A stretch of DNA of 64,000 bases from Cloacibacterium caeni (lineage in GTDB: Bacteria > Bacteroidota > Bacteroidia > Flavobacteriales > Weeksellaceae). Below, one piece after another: positions 63,986 through 64,000 of this stretch (positions within the stretch are counted from its first letter, which is position 1; each line of letters begins with the position of its first letter). The position numbers and the translations under genes are program-made. The notes beneath the pieces are model-generated. The model was not told the DNA's origin, made no database searches, and worked only from the letters and a program-made list of their open reading frames with translations. The stretch is from the NCBI RefSeq assembly GCF_907163125.1, contig NZ_OU015319.1:1488001-1552000 (forward strand). The letters run 5' to 3'.

Positions 63986-64000
63986 CAGATTTTTTCTGCT

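Overview
The window looks like a chromosomal segment of a member of the Bacteroidetes, class Flavobacteriia, most likely the Chryseobacterium/Cloacibacterium side (Weeksellaceae). The evidence is low GC, the gldJ-porU-porV block of the type IX secretion system (T9SS), TAnnTTTG promoter elements, an arginine operon with an argF' transcarbamylase of the N-acylornithine type, Crp/Fnr and Lrp regulators typical of the group, and several Flavobacteria-style intergenic palindromes. No species can be named from this sequence alone.

Layout. 1-5.9 kb: T9SS genes (5' part of gldJ, divergent from porU-porV). 6-13.2 kb: housekeeping genes (FUSC-type membrane protein, phosphopantetheinyl transferase, ahcY, a PDZ-containing aspartyl protease, a small membrane protein, a radical SAM protein). 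13.2-20.5 kb: an accessory stretch around pfkA. It holds 116-bp direct repeats flanking a lipoprotein gene, hairpin repeats with a shared GCGC..CGGG-type tail, a PD-(D/E)XK nuclease-like gene next to a frameshifted partner, and a reading frame broken by two stops. 20.5-35.4 kb: tex, ydcH-like gene, tRNA-Arg(TCG), an outer-membrane barrel/TPR pair, an amino acid permease, a REP-associated transposase with its palindromes, an SPFH protein, dgt, a lipoprotein and a frameshifted DUF1003 gene. 35.4-44.8 kb: an Lrp regulator convergent with an eight-gene arginine operon (GNAT, argG, argC, aminotransferase, argF', argB, M20 deacylase, argH). 45-53.5 kb: gcvP, J-domain protein, several small enzymes, a Crp/Fnr regulator, tpx and the monomeric NADP isocitrate dehydrogenase. 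53.5-63.2 kb: an insertion-sequence cluster holding two apparently identical 1427-bp IS3-family copies, one IS256-family element and one further IS3-family element, around yitT (interrupted), an HD phosphohydrolase and a TPR-containing adenylate cyclase.

Main observations. Both copies of the 1427-bp IS3-family element sit at the centre of an intrinsic-terminator palindrome, with 3-bp target duplications, which points to target specificity for terminator hairpins. The IS256-family element has an 8-bp duplication and splits yitT right after its start codon; removing it in silico restores the frame exactly. The REP-associated transposase is bracketed by exact inverted copies of its own palindromes. 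Single-base frameshifts break the DUF1003 gene and the partner of the nuclease-like gene. The transcarbamylase has Val at the residue which, as recalled, separates acetyl- from succinyl-ornithine enzymes. No CRISPR array or rRNA operon was seen. I did not find a complete new defence or metabolic system; the nuclease-like two-gene module is the nearest candidate and is damaged here.
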